From Nocardia bovistercoris (GTDB lineage: Bacteria > Actinomycetota > Actinomycetes > Mycobacteriales > Mycobacteriaceae): 64,000 nucleotides of DNA. The stretch covers positions 62,001 through 126,000 of the forward strand of contig NZ_JADMLG010000004.1 in NCBI RefSeq assembly GCF_015674855.1, read 5' to 3'. The notes below the pieces were generated by a model, which saw only the letters and a program-made list of their open reading frames with translations, made no database searches and was not told where the DNA came from. Every line of letters begins with the position of its first letter. Within the stretch, counting starts at the first letter, position 1. Positions 43,745 through 52,260 of this stretch are shown piece after piece. The position numbers were made by a program, and so were the translations under genes.

Positions 43745-45865
43745 TCAGCGAATGTTCTCCACCGCGGGCTCGGCGAGCAGGTCGGTGATCCGCTGCGCGG
43801 GCATCGGGCGGTGGAAATGCCAGCCCTGCGCGGAATCGCAGCCGAGGGCGTGCAGCCGCTCGGCCTGATATCCGGTCTCAACGCATTCGGCGGTGACGGT
43901 GAGCCCGAGCGCGTGGGTGAGCCCGATGATCGTCTCCAACACCAGCAGGTCGGTGCGGTTCACCGTCTCCGGCGTGCGGATGCGTTGGACGAACGGGCCT
44001 GCGAGTTTCACCACGTGCAGCGGAAGTTGGCCAAGGTAGGCGAGATTCGAGTATCCGGTGCCGAAATCGTCGATCGCGATGCGCACGCCGCCCTCGGCGA
44101 GGGTGCGCAGCGCTTCCAGCGGACGTCCGGTGGTTTCCATGAATGTGCGTTCGGTCAGTTCGAGCTGCAGCCGGTCCGGCGGTATCCCCGTCTCCGCGAT
44201 GATCCGCTGCACCCGCTCCAACCAGGTCGGATCGGAGACCTCGGCGGCCGAGACGTTCACGCTGACGGTCGGGGTGTGCTCGGGGAAGCGGTCGTACCAG
44301 CGTCTGCTGTCGTGGCAGGCCAGTTGCAGTACCAGCGCGCCGAGGGCATCGATATGCCCGTTGTCCTCGGCCAGGTCGACGAACCGGCCCGGCGGTAACA
44401 CCCCCAGTTCGGGATGTCGCCACCGCACCAGCGCCTCCACCGCGACCAGGCTGCGATCCGGTAGCGCCACGATCGGCTGGTAGTCGAGGAAGAACTCGCC
44501 GCGCGTGAAGGATGCGGGCATGGCCGCCGATAATTCGGCCCTTGTGTGCTCGCGCCTGCCGCGATCGGGATCGAAGACCGAGTAGCGGTCACGTCCGGCG
44601 GCCTTGGCCCAGTACATGGTGGTATCGGCGGATTTGAGCAGGTCGTCGGCGGTCGCGTGCTCGCCGCGATCCTCGACCACGCCGATGCTGGCCGTCACCG
44701 TCAGATGTCTGCCCTGCACATCGAACGGCCTGGCCAGCGCGTCGAGCACGGTCCGCGCCAGCGCCGACACTTCGCCCGCGACACGCGGACGCGGCACCAG
44801 GATGACGAATTCGTCACCGCCCATCCTGGCCACCAGCTGCCCCGGCAGCGCGGCGCAGGCGGTGAGGCGGGCTGCCGTCTGGACAAGAAGTTCGTCGCCC
44901 GCCGCGTGCCCGAAGGTGTCGTTGACGCTCTTGAAATGGTCGAGGTCGACGTAGCACAGCCCGACCCCCGCCGACGGATCGGCGAAGGCGCCGCGCAGCG
45001 CGTCGAAGAAGCAGGACCGATTCGGCAGCCCGGTGAGCTGATCGTGGTTGGCGCGGTAGTCGAGCCGCTCGCGCAGCGCGCGCCGCTCCGAGATGTCCTC
45101 GACCAGCACCAGCGTGTAGTGCGGTTTGCCGCTCGAGTCGCGGATCAGCGAGACGTTCAGATTCGTCCATACCGCGTGCCCGTCGCGATGCGCGTACGCC
45201 TTCTCTACTTGCACGTTGTCGATCTCGCCGCGCAGCAGCGCCGAATAGAGCTCCCACATGCCTGGCGCGTCGTCGGGATGGGTCAGGTCGGTGACCGACA
45301 TCGCGCACATCTCCTCGGGCCGATACCCGAGCATGCGCGCGAACGCCATGTTGACCTCGATGATGCGGCCCGACATATTCGACAACCCGGTGCCGATCCC
45401 GGCCTGGGAGAACACCGCGCGCAGGCGAGCCTCGCTGGCGCGCAACTGTTCCTCGGCGGTGCGCCGCGCCGTGATCTCGGCGGTGCGCACGCTCTCCTGC
45501 TCGTGCAGCAGCCACCCGCGGAACGCGCGCAGGTAGCCGGTGGCGAAGGCCGCGAGCAGATCTGCGTGCCCCGACCCGAAGTACTCCGCGAGCACGGCGA
45601 TACTGCGGCCGAGGACCTCGCTGCCGACGAAATGCGCCTGCGCCAACCGTGCGCCCGCGGCCGCGACCCGGTCGGCCGGTATCGGTGAACGGCCCGCCGC
45701 AGCACCCAGTTCGCCCGCGAGCTCGGTGAGCAGCGCGTGCGCTTCGGCCGCACTCATCGGCACGATGTGATCACGAGCCCCTTCTCGCAGTGCTGCCGAC
45801 CAGCGGCCTGCGAGGTCGGCGTGCGGGCCGACAGGATGTGGTGCGGGCCCGGCATCCCATCCCAT
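43745..45865 (-). CDS. PAS-GGDEF-EAL cyclic-di-GMP protein
   Basis: The product has 706 residues from ATG 45865. Order: N-terminal helical domain (about 25-140, shared with the protein at 24008), PAS (about 145-260, GLSNMSGRIIEVNMAFARML), GGDEF (about 265-430, RMGGDEFVIL intact) and EAL (about 445-700, EALVRWRHPELGVLPPGR, DDFGTGYSNLAYL). Both catalytic signatures look active, so it could make and break cyclic di-GMP. It is divergent from a DUF574 methyltransferase gene. A longer frame to 46003 overlaps that gene and is unlikely. Confidence 0.9.
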   Translation of the reverse strand: MGWDAGPAPHPVGPHADLAGRWSAALREGARDHIVPMSAAEAHALLTELAGELGAAAGRSPIPADRVAAAGARLAQAHFVGSEVLGRSIAVLAEYFGSGHADLLAAFATGYLRAFRGWLLHEQESVRTAEITARRTAEEQLRASEARLRAVFSQAGIGTGLSNMSGRIIEVNMAFARMLGYRPEEMCAMSVTDLTHPDDAPGMWELYSALLRGEIDNVQVEKAYAHRDGHAVWTNLNVSLIRDSSGKPHYTLVLVEDISERRALRERLDYRANHDQLTGLPNRSCFFDALRGAFADPSAGVGLCYVDLDHFKSVNDTFGHAAGDELLVQTAARLTACAALPGQLVARMGGDEFVILVPRPRVAGEVSALARTVLDALARPFDVQGRHLTVTASIGVVEDRGEHATADDLLKSADTTMYWAKAAGRDRYSVFDPDRGRREHTRAELSAAMPASFTRGEFFLDYQPIVALPDRSLVAVEALVRWRHPELGVLPPGRFVDLAEDNGHIDALGALVLQLACHDSRRWYDRFPEHTPTVSVNVSAAEVSDPTWLERVQRIIAETGIPPDRLQLELTERTFMETTGRPLEALRTLAEGGVRIAIDDFGTGYSNLAYLGQLPLHVVKLAGPFVQRIRTPETVNRTDLLVLETIIGLTHALGLTVTAECVETGYQAERLHALGCDSAQGWHFHRPMPAQRITDLLAEPAVENIR

Positions 45866-46001
45866 GGGGAAACATACTAGTGGACACTTTCCGTCTCGTG
45901 GGAACGCGTTCCGGGGAGATTCGCGACACCCGCTGGGATAGGATGCTCTGGCCGGCGCGGAGTCGGCGAAACCGGGGCGGTGCGAAAGGATTCGGCGATC
46001 C

Positions 46002-46808
46002 ATGACGAGACCGAGTTGGGCGCCTTCCGGCGTCGACGTCGACCGCCCGAGCGCGTCGCGGGTCTACGACTACTTCGTCGGCGGCATGCACAATTTCGAG
46101 ATCGACCGGCAGCTCGCCGAGCAGATCGCGGCCTTCACGCCCAATATCGCCGAGACCATGCGCGCCAACCGAGAACTGTTGCGCCGCTGCGTGCGTTACC
46201 TCGTCGCGGCCGGGATCGACCAGTTCCTCGACATCGGCTCCGGCATCCCCACCGTCGGCAACGTGCACGAGGTCGCCCAGGCGGGCAATCCCGGCGCGCG
46301 GGTCGCCTACGTCGACATCGATCCGGTCGCCGTCGCGCACAGCGCCGCCATCCTCGACGGCGATCCGAACACCACCGTCATCCAGGCCGACGCCGCCGAT
46401 CCCGCGAGCATTCTGGCGCACCCGAGGGTGACCGACCTGCTCGACTTCCAGCGTCCGATCGCCGTATTGCTGCTCGGCGTCCTACATTTCGTGCCCGACG
46501 CCGCCGACCCGGCGGGCTGCGTGGCCCGCCTGCGCGACGCCGTCGCCCCCGGCAGCTACCTCGCCATCACCCACGCCACCTCCGACGGACAACCCGCCGA
46601 AGTGCTGGAAGCCCAGAAACTCTCCGGCCGCACCGCCACCGAGATCGTGCTGCGCACCCGTAACCAGGTCGAGTCCTACTTCGACGGATGGTCCCTCGTC
46701 GACCCTGGCCTCGTGCACCTGCCCCTGTGGCGCCCCGACAACCCGGACGACATCCCGGAGAACCCGTGGGAATCCGGCGCTTACGGCGGCGTGGCCCGAA
46801 AAGACTGA
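46002..46808 (+). CDS. DUF574 SAM-dependent methyltransferase
   Basis: The product has 268 residues and is a clear paralogue of the protein at 23150-23959. It has SRVYDYFVGGMHNFEIDR near the start, the SAM motif FLDIGSGIPTVGNVHEVAQ and VAYVDIDPVAVAHSAAIL. AAGG in GAAAGGA precedes ATG 46002. It ends convergently with the thioredoxin gene. As at the other locus, it adjoins a GGDEF protein. Confidence 0.92.
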   Translation: MTRPSWAPSGVDVDRPSASRVYDYFVGGMHNFEIDRQLAEQIAAFTPNIAETMRANRELLRRCVRYLVAAGIDQFLDIGSGIPTVGNVHEVAQAGNPGARVAYVDIDPVAVAHSAAILDGDPNTTVIQADAADPASILAHPRVTDLLDFQRPIAVLLLGVLHFVPDAADPAGCVARLRDAVAPGSYLAITHATSDGQPAEVLEAQKLSGRTATEIVLRTRNQVESYFDGWSLVDPGLVHLPLWRPDNPDDIPENPWESGAYGGVARKD

Positions 46809-46829
46809 CCGTTCGGTTTTCGGAGCGGC

Positions 46830-47162
46830 TCAGAGCACCTCGGCGAGTTCGGCCGTCAACCGCCGCTTCGGCCGCGCCCCCACCACCGTGAGCACCGGCT
46901 CGCCCGCGCGGAACACCATCAACGTGGGCATCGACAACACCCGGTAGGCCGCCGTCGTCTCCGGATTCTCGTCCACATCCAATGCCACCACGGTCAACCG
47001 GTCGGCCTGCTCTTGCGCGATCTCCGCCAACACCGGCGCGATCATCTTGCACGGCGGGCACCAGGACGCGGTGAACTCCACCAGCACCGGACGGTCCGCC
47101 TCGATGACCTCCTCGGCGAATGTCGCGTCCGTCACGGTTCCCACGGTCTTCGTCTGCGTCAT
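46830..47162 (-). CDS. Thioredoxin with WCPPC active site
   Basis: The product has 110 residues from ATG 47162, with GGGAGG six bases upstream. A thioredoxin fold is shown by VLVEFTASWCPPCKMIAPVL, with Cys35 and Cys38. The central Gly of the usual WCGPC is Pro, which changes the redox potential in known variants. The cis-proline loop is LSMPTLMVFRAG. It reduces disulfides in the cytoplasm. A MerR-type promoter lies between it and the ClpC-like gene, so it can be expressed separately from the caspase operon. Confidence 0.9.
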   Translation of the reverse strand: MTQTKTVGTVTDATFAEEVIEADRPVLVEFTASWCPPCKMIAPVLAEIAQEQADRLTVVALDVDENPETTAAYRVLSMPTLMVFRAGEPVLTVVGARPKRRLTAELAEVL

Positions 47163-47184
47163 GCGTGCCTCCCGAACTCGATTC

Positions 47185-47205
47185 CGAGGAGGATTCGCCT
47201 CCTCG
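47185..47205 (-). promoter_or_regulatory. Hairpin in the thioredoxin leader
   Basis: CGAGGAGG-N5-CCTCCTCG is a perfect eight-base stem in the thioredoxin 5' leader, 23 bases before ATG. One arm contains a GAGGAGG decoy of a ribosome site, so it might affect translation or stability. Confidence 0.4.
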
Positions 47206-47211
47206 AAACCG

Positions 47212-47242
47212 AAGGTAGACCTTGACGTCGAGGTCAAGGCAA
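47212..47242 (-). promoter_or_regulatory. MerR-type promoter of the thioredoxin gene
   Basis: On the minus strand TTGCCT and TACCTT are 19 bases apart, and the 20-base palindrome CCTTGACCTCGACGTCAAGG (47220-47239) fills the spacer. This is the architecture of MerR/SoxR-activated promoters. The activator is not encoded next to it. Confidence 0.6.
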
Positions 47243-47252
47243 GGGTTCGGGG

Positions 47253-48860
47253 CTACACCATGGACCAGATCTCGGCGTCGGCGTCGATCAGTGTCGCGGC
47301 GATATCGGCGGGCAGGCTCGCCTGCGCGCGCCGACCGCGCCGGTTCATCGATGCGGGCAGCGATTCGGCGTGCACTTCCTCGATGAGGGTGGCGTCGACG
47401 TTCAAGGGCGAGGACTGTTTGGTCTGGCGCCATTGCTCGAGTTGTTCGGCGCGCTCGGCGACGAGTTCCTTCTCCTTGTCACGCAGGCGCGCGGCTTCCT
47501 CGAAGTTCCTGTCATCGATGGCCGCTTCCTTCGCACGCCGCCTCTCCGCGATCCGCGCGTCCAGGGCTTGCGTTTCCGGCGCCTCGATCCTGTGGCGGAC
47601 ACGAATTCGCGATCCCGCCTCATCGATCAAGGCGACCGCGCTGCCCGGCCGGACCCGTCCGGCGGTGTCCCGCTCGGCAAGTCTCGCCGCAGCCGCGAGC
47701 GCGCCCTCGGTGATGGCGACCCCGTGATACGCTTCGTAGCGCTGCCGCACCGTGTGGAGGATCGTGACCGTCTCGGCCACCGACGCCTCGGCGATCGGAA
47801 TCGTTTGCAGTGCGCGGGCAAGCACGACATCGGTTTCCACGTGCTCACGGTAGAACTCCGCTGTGGCGGTGCCGATTAGACGAATATTGTTGTAGCGCAT
47901 CGTGAGTGCGAGTAGCGGTGCGCTCTCACCGATACGGTGGGCGCCTCGCGCGTGCGGCACGCTGTGCAACTCGTCGATGACGACGATGAACTCCCCCTTC
48001 GCGTCGGCCTCGGCTAGCGCCATGCCCAACCGTTCCTCGGCCGCTCGGTGATCGCTTGTGCCACTGAACAGTGCGGGGATATCGAGAACCTGGATTCGCT
48101 TGTCCTCGAGAGTCGAGGGCACCTCGCCGCGCGCGATGGCGCGGGCCAGTCCTTCGATCACAGCCGTCTTGCCCGCGCCGGGCTCGCCGATCAGCACGGG
48201 ATTGTTCTTGGTTCGGCGACCGAGTACCTGCATGACTCGCTCGATCTCTCGCGAGCGGCCGATGACCAGGTCCAGTTCGTCGTCGCGGGCCGCCTGCGTG
48301 AGATCACGGCTGAACTCGTCGAGCAACAGTGAAGGCCGGGTAGTCGCCGCGCGGCGTGGGGCCTCGGTCGCAGGTCGGGAGGCTTCGGCTGGTTCTTCCT
48401 CGAATTTCGTGGAGGTCGTCTTCGTGTGTCCAGCCAGCAAACCGACGACCGTCTCGCGCGCGACGGAGAGCCTGATTCCTAGTTCGGTCAGCACCGATGC
48501 CCCGACGCCGTCGTTCTGTCTAATCACTCCCAACAGGAGGTGTTCGGTGCCGATGTAGTTGTGGCCGAACGCCAGCGCTTCGCGCAGGCTGAGTTCGAGT
48601 ACTTTCTTGGCGCTCGTGGCGAACGGAATGTGGCCGGAGGGGGGCTGCTGACCTCGGCCGATGATGTCCTCGACCTGGCTGCGCACCTCGATCAGCGAGA
48701 TTCCGAGAGATTCCAGCGACTTGGCCGCCATGCACCCGGGGTCGAAGATCAGACCGAGCAGGAGGTGTTCTGTGCCGATGTAGTGGTGGTCGAGCGCCTG
48801 GGCTTCTTCCTGAGCCAGGATAATGGCGTGCCGCGCTTCGTCATTGAATCTCTCGAACAC
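47253..48860 (-). CDS. Half-length degenerate ClpC-like AAA+ protein
   Basis: The product has 535 residues from GTG 48860 (GAGGGAGAG upstream); full ClpC has about 850. It has two Clp_N repeats (about 1-145), one AAA+ module (D1) with Walker A GEPGAGKT (225-232) and Walker B FIVVIDEL (291-298), and a UVR-type coil IDDRNFEEAARLRDKEKEL. D2 and the ClpP-docking loop are absent. Within D1 the pore-loop RYRGDF/KYRG is DHRAAE, the arginine fingers LERRFQ are LARALQ, and sensor-2 PDKAIDL is PGSAVAL. It may bind ATP and clients but looks unfit as an unfoldase. It is 30 bases downstream of the caspase gene. Confidence 0.88.
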   Translation of the reverse strand: MFERFNDEARHAIILAQEEAQALDHHYIGTEHLLLGLIFDPGCMAAKSLESLGISLIEVRSQVEDIIGRGQQPPSGHIPFATSAKKVLELSLREALAFGHNYIGTEHLLLGVIRQNDGVGASVLTELGIRLSVARETVVGLLAGHTKTTSTKFEEEPAEASRPATEAPRRAATTRPSLLLDEFSRDLTQAARDDELDLVIGRSREIERVMQVLGRRTKNNPVLIGEPGAGKTAVIEGLARAIARGEVPSTLEDKRIQVLDIPALFSGTSDHRAAEERLGMALAEADAKGEFIVVIDELHSVPHARGAHRIGESAPLLALTMRYNNIRLIGTATAEFYREHVETDVVLARALQTIPIAEASVAETVTILHTVRQRYEAYHGVAITEGALAAAARLAERDTAGRVRPGSAVALIDEAGSRIRVRHRIEAPETQALDARIAERRRAKEAAIDDRNFEEAARLRDKEKELVAERAEQLEQWRQTKQSSPLNVDATLIEEVHAESLPASMNRRGRRAQASLPADIAATLIDADAEIWSMV

Positions 48861-48890
48861 TGTCGACTCTCCCTCGGGTATCCAGCCGGC

Positions 48891-50222
48891 TCATCCGCGT
48901 TCGTGATCCGAGACACCCGCTGCGACCAACGAGTCGAGATCGCGGCGGGTGCGGACGGTGTGCGGGTGCTCGGTACCGAGAATCCGCTCCCGAACGGCCA
49001 CGACCTCGCAAAGTATCGCCTCGGCCTCGGCGAGCTCACCGATGGCGATCAGGTTGCGTGCCAACATGTGCGCGGTGCGGCACGCATGGTCATCGTCGGG
49101 ACCCAGTACCCGACGACGGACCGGCAGCAGAATCCGGAGCATATCGACGGCCTCGCCACGCGCCCCTGACTCTCCGGTGGCGACGGCGAGGATCTGACGG
49201 GTCGTCAAAGTCTGCGGATGCTCGGAACCGAGCGTGGCGCTCTCGACTCGGAGCAATTCGGATAGTGTCACAATCCCTTGTTCCGGATTGCCCGACGCGC
49301 TTTCGCACCGCCCGATGAGTTGCAGCGTCAGAAGTGTGTCCTGATGTTCGGCTCCGAGTATCCGGGCTTGTCGCGTGTGAATATCGCGCAACTCGGCGAT
49401 CGAGGCGCTCCATTCGCCTTCGAACGCGCGTTTCCGGATTTCCGAACGCCGCGCCTGCAATTCGGGTGCGGCCGTCGCGGCGAACGCGCGATTGCGCGTG
49501 AGAGCGAGTTCATCGGCGTTCAGGGTGCCGTGCTTCTGCGGGATCGGCAGGCCCTCGGCCTGCATGGTCCGGTACAGATGGCGGTAGAGGTCATCGATGG
49601 AGAGCAGTTCCGACGCCTCGGGCACGCCGTCGGTAAGCAAACGCAGCAATCGACCTGTGAACGCGGTGTGCTCCTCACCGTCGAGAACCAGCGCCACCTT
49701 GTCGCGCGGCGCGGCCGTGAGCACATACGTGCCGCCGACCTCGGTCTGCTGCGTGAACGCGGCGTCCGCGGCGGCCATGGTCTGGCTGACCGCGCGGCCC
49801 GCGAAACAGCAGTCGAGAATGATCACCTTCGTCTTGGCCGGGCTGTCGAGCACCGCGCCGCGCAGTTTGTCGTACTCGAGGGCGTTGAACTCGGGTTCGG
49901 CGAAATCGCTGTCGCGCAACGCCAGATACAGGTCGTGGCGCAGGCCGCTGGTCAATCCGTGGCCCGAGTAGAAGATCAGCAGCAGATCCTCGGCTTGGCG
50001 CGCCGCGGTGCGCAGCGCGATCCCGACCTGCCGCAGATCACCCTCGTCGGCGAGCACCGTGCAATTCTCCGGCGGCAGAATGCCGTAGTCGGGATCGGTC
50101 AGCGCGGCGCGCAGGGCGTCGACGGTCGCGGTCACCGCGTGCAGGGGCGGCAACCGGTCGTCGGAATACTGGCTCGTACCGATCAAAACACCGCGGGATC
50201 GGTGTCCGTCGGGGAGTTTCAC
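48891..50222 (-). CDS. Caspase-like protease with TPR repeats
   Basis: The product has 443 residues from GTG 50222, which overlaps the upstream stop by four bases (GTGA). Residues 10-235 are a peptidase C14-like domain: VLIGTSQYSDDRLPPLHAV, catalytic His88 in IFYSGHG, catalytic Cys138 or 139 in VIILDCCFAGRA. Residues about 280-435 are kinesin-light-chain-like TPRs (LGSEHPQTLTTRQILA; LGTEHPHTVRTRRDL). Caspase-type effectors in bacterial conflict systems cut proteins when triggered. Co-transcription with the EACC1-like gene and the ClpC-like gene supports a defence or stress role. Confidence 0.9.
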   Translation of the reverse strand: MKLPDGHRSRGVLIGTSQYSDDRLPPLHAVTATVDALRAALTDPDYGILPPENCTVLADEGDLRQVGIALRTAARQAEDLLLIFYSGHGLTSGLRHDLYLALRDSDFAEPEFNALEYDKLRGAVLDSPAKTKVIILDCCFAGRAVSQTMAAADAAFTQQTEVGGTYVLTAAPRDKVALVLDGEEHTAFTGRLLRLLTDGVPEASELLSIDDLYRHLYRTMQAEGLPIPQKHGTLNADELALTRNRAFAATAAPELQARRSEIRKRAFEGEWSASIAELRDIHTRQARILGAEHQDTLLTLQLIGRCESASGNPEQGIVTLSELLRVESATLGSEHPQTLTTRQILAVATGESGARGEAVDMLRILLPVRRRVLGPDDDHACRTAHMLARNLIAIGELAEAEAILCEVVAVRERILGTEHPHTVRTRRDLDSLVAAGVSDHERG

Positions 50223-50650
50223 GTGGTCGGCTCCACGGCGTTCGGTGTTGTCGGCGCTTCGAGACCATTCGCCGGGCGTGGCGCGTGGCCCGCCTCCAGA
50301 GCGGTCGCCAGTAGTTTCTGGACGTCCTTGGTGCGCGCGCTTTCTGCGTCGATTTCGACGACACGGTTGTCCGCGCCGGTGACTTTCACGAACACATTCG
50401 CACGGTGTGGTTGCGCGAACCATGCCCGTAGCGACCAGGCGAGCGTCGTCAGCGCGCCGCCCGCACCGACCGAGACGATCAACGCGTCGGTGAGCGTGCC
50501 CATTTCGCCGGGGCGCGGCGCGGCGCGCGACAGCCGCACGCGGCCCGCCAGTTCGTGTTCACCGCGCAGCCATGCCGCGAGATTTTCGATACCGTCCAGG
50601 TCGTTGTGACCGGTCGCGGACACGACCGAGATCCTGACCTCCCCTACCAC
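50219..50650 (-). CDS. EACC1-like effector-associated protein
   Basis: The product has 143 residues from GTG 50650. It contains AWLRGEHELAGRV, RPGEMGTLTDALIVSVGAGG, a hydrophobic helix (about 52-75) and VFVKVTGADNRVVEIDAES. This order fits the effector-associated constant component 1 (EACC1) family, described from bacterial NTP-dependent conflict systems and often encoded before caspase-like or trypsin-like effectors. It is the first gene of the operon. Its molecular role is not established. Confidence 0.75.
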   Translation of the reverse strand: MVGEVRISVVSATGHNDLDGIENLAAWLRGEHELAGRVRLSRAAPRPGEMGTLTDALIVSVGAGGALTTLAWSLRAWFAQPHRANVFVKVTGADNRVVEIDAESARTKDVQKLLATALEAGHAPRPANGLEAPTTPNAVEPTT

Positions 50651-50789
50651 TGTGGTCTGCCTCTCACATCAGCGGATTCGAGCACCCACTATAGATCCTA
50701 CGGCGTGATTCGAGGTCGTCTGTTCGATGGACAACGCCGCGGCAGGTGGGTGCGTCGTTCGGAGGATGGGCGGTGGTACGCGTGACTTC

Positions 50790-51944
50790 TCAGCTCGCCG
50801 TGCGGATCTGGGTGAGGAATTCGGAATTCGTCTCGGTTTGGCGGAGACCGGTGAGCAGTAGTTCGAGCGCCTGCTGCGGATCGCGGCCCGCGAGGGTTTT
50901 GCGCAGGGTGCGGGTTGCGGTGAGTTCGTCGGGGGACAGCAGCAGTTCTTCTTTGCGGGTGCTGGAACGATCGACGTCGACAGCGGGGAACAGGCGGCGG
51001 TCGGCGATATGGCGGTCGAGTTTGAGTTCGGCATTACCCGTGCCCTTGTATTCCTCGAAGATCACGGTGTCGGCGACCGAACCGGTTTCGACGAGCGCGG
51101 AGGCGATGATGGTCAGCGAGCCGCCGTTCTCGATATTGCGGGCCGCGCCGAGGAATTTCTTCGGCGGGGCGAGCGCGCCTGCGTCGACCCCGCCGGTGAG
51201 GATGCGGCCGGACCCGGAGGAGGCGAGGTTGTAGGCGCGGGCGAGGCGGGTCAGCGAGTCGAGTAGCACGACCACGTCCTTACCGGCTTCGACCAGGCGT
51301 TTCGCGCGTTCGATGGCGAGTTCCGCCAGGGCGATGTGTTCGTGGGCGGGCTGGTCGAAGGTCGCTGCGGCGACCTCGGCGGGCACCGCGCGGGACAGGT
51401 CGGTCACCTCTTCGGGCCGTTCCCCGATCAGGACCAGCATCAACAGGCATTCCGGGTGGTTCTTGGCGATGCCGTGCGCGATCGCTTGCAGGACAGAGGT
51501 TTTGCCCGCTTTCGGCGGTGCGACGACCAAGGCGCGCTGTCCTTTGCCGACCGGCATGACGAGGTCGACGGCACGGGTGGTCAGCTCGTGCGGTTCGGTC
51601 TCCAGCCGCAGGCGGTCCCTCGGGTATATGGGCGTCAGATCGGCGAAATGCGCCCGCCGCGAGGCATTTCCGGGCGGTAGCCCGTTGATTTCGATGACGC
51701 CGACCAGCGGCGCGAACTTCGCGGTGTCGCGTTTGGCTCCGGCGGTACCGGTCACGATATCGCCGCGCCGCAATCCGTATTCGCGGATCAGGCGCGGTGG
51801 AACGTGGACATCGTCGGGACCGGGCAGATACCCCTCGACCCGCAAGGTCGCGCGATTGTCGACGATATCGAGTATCTCGGTGACTGCGGCCGCGGGATTC
51901 TCCGCGAGCAGGTATTCCTCGGTATGAACAGTGTTGTTACGCAT
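50790..51944 (-). CDS. rho: Short Rho transcription-termination factor paralogue
   Basis: The product has 384 residues from ATG 51944 with CAGGAGA upstream. It lacks the N-terminal helix bundle and the long actinobacterial insertion of housekeeping Rho. It keeps the OB-fold (EILDIVDNRATLRVEGYLPG), but the FGF aromatic pair is replaced by ATL. Walker A APPKAGKTS, Walker B VVVLLDSLTRLARAYN, Q-loop GGVDAGALAPPKKFLGAARN and R-loop GTGNAELKLDRHIADRR are kept. It should be an active RNA-driven ATPase with altered primary RNA binding. The next 316 bases upstream hold no gene. Confidence 0.9.
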   Translation of the reverse strand: MRNNTVHTEEYLLAENPAAAVTEILDIVDNRATLRVEGYLPGPDDVHVPPRLIREYGLRRGDIVTGTAGAKRDTAKFAPLVGVIEINGLPPGNASRRAHFADLTPIYPRDRLRLETEPHELTTRAVDLVMPVGKGQRALVVAPPKAGKTSVLQAIAHGIAKNHPECLLMLVLIGERPEEVTDLSRAVPAEVAAATFDQPAHEHIALAELAIERAKRLVEAGKDVVVLLDSLTRLARAYNLASSGSGRILTGGVDAGALAPPKKFLGAARNIENGGSLTIIASALVETGSVADTVIFEEYKGTGNAELKLDRHIADRRLFPAVDVDRSSTRKEELLLSPDELTATRTLRKTLAGRDPQQALELLLTGLRQTETNSEFLTQIRTAS

Positions 51945-52260
51945 GATTTTTCTCCTGATGAGAGTGTGAGCGGCCGCCATGAATGCCGCCGGGAATGGCG
52001 CTCGACGCTCGTGCCGATAGCGGCGGTACGGACTCGTCGGAGCCGGATACCTCGCCGAATTGCACGAACCGTGAGACCGCCGTGGCGAATGTGAACTCTC
52101 GCGGGTGGGAAGTAGTCACCTACATCCGCGAAATGAAGACGCCTCTACGGTAGCGCCATCCTCGACAACACGCAACGCTGCCCGTTTGTTCCCCGACCTG
52201 TTCGCCCCGCTCCGCCCTCGCTTCGAGAACCTGTCGGCGGCACGTAGTACATTGCGGCCC

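Noticed and set aside
41006..44398. A 1130-codon open frame on the plus strand
   Set aside because: It runs antisense through four minus-strand genes with recognisable features (signal peptide, DUF4239, Mut7-C, EAL). No domain is visible in it.
47220..47239. HAIR element for HspR near the Clp-like gene
   Set aside because: HAIR is CTTGAGT-N7-ACTCAAG; the arms here are CTTGAC/GTCAAG with six bases between, and they sit exactly in a 19-base promoter spacer, which fits a MerR site better.
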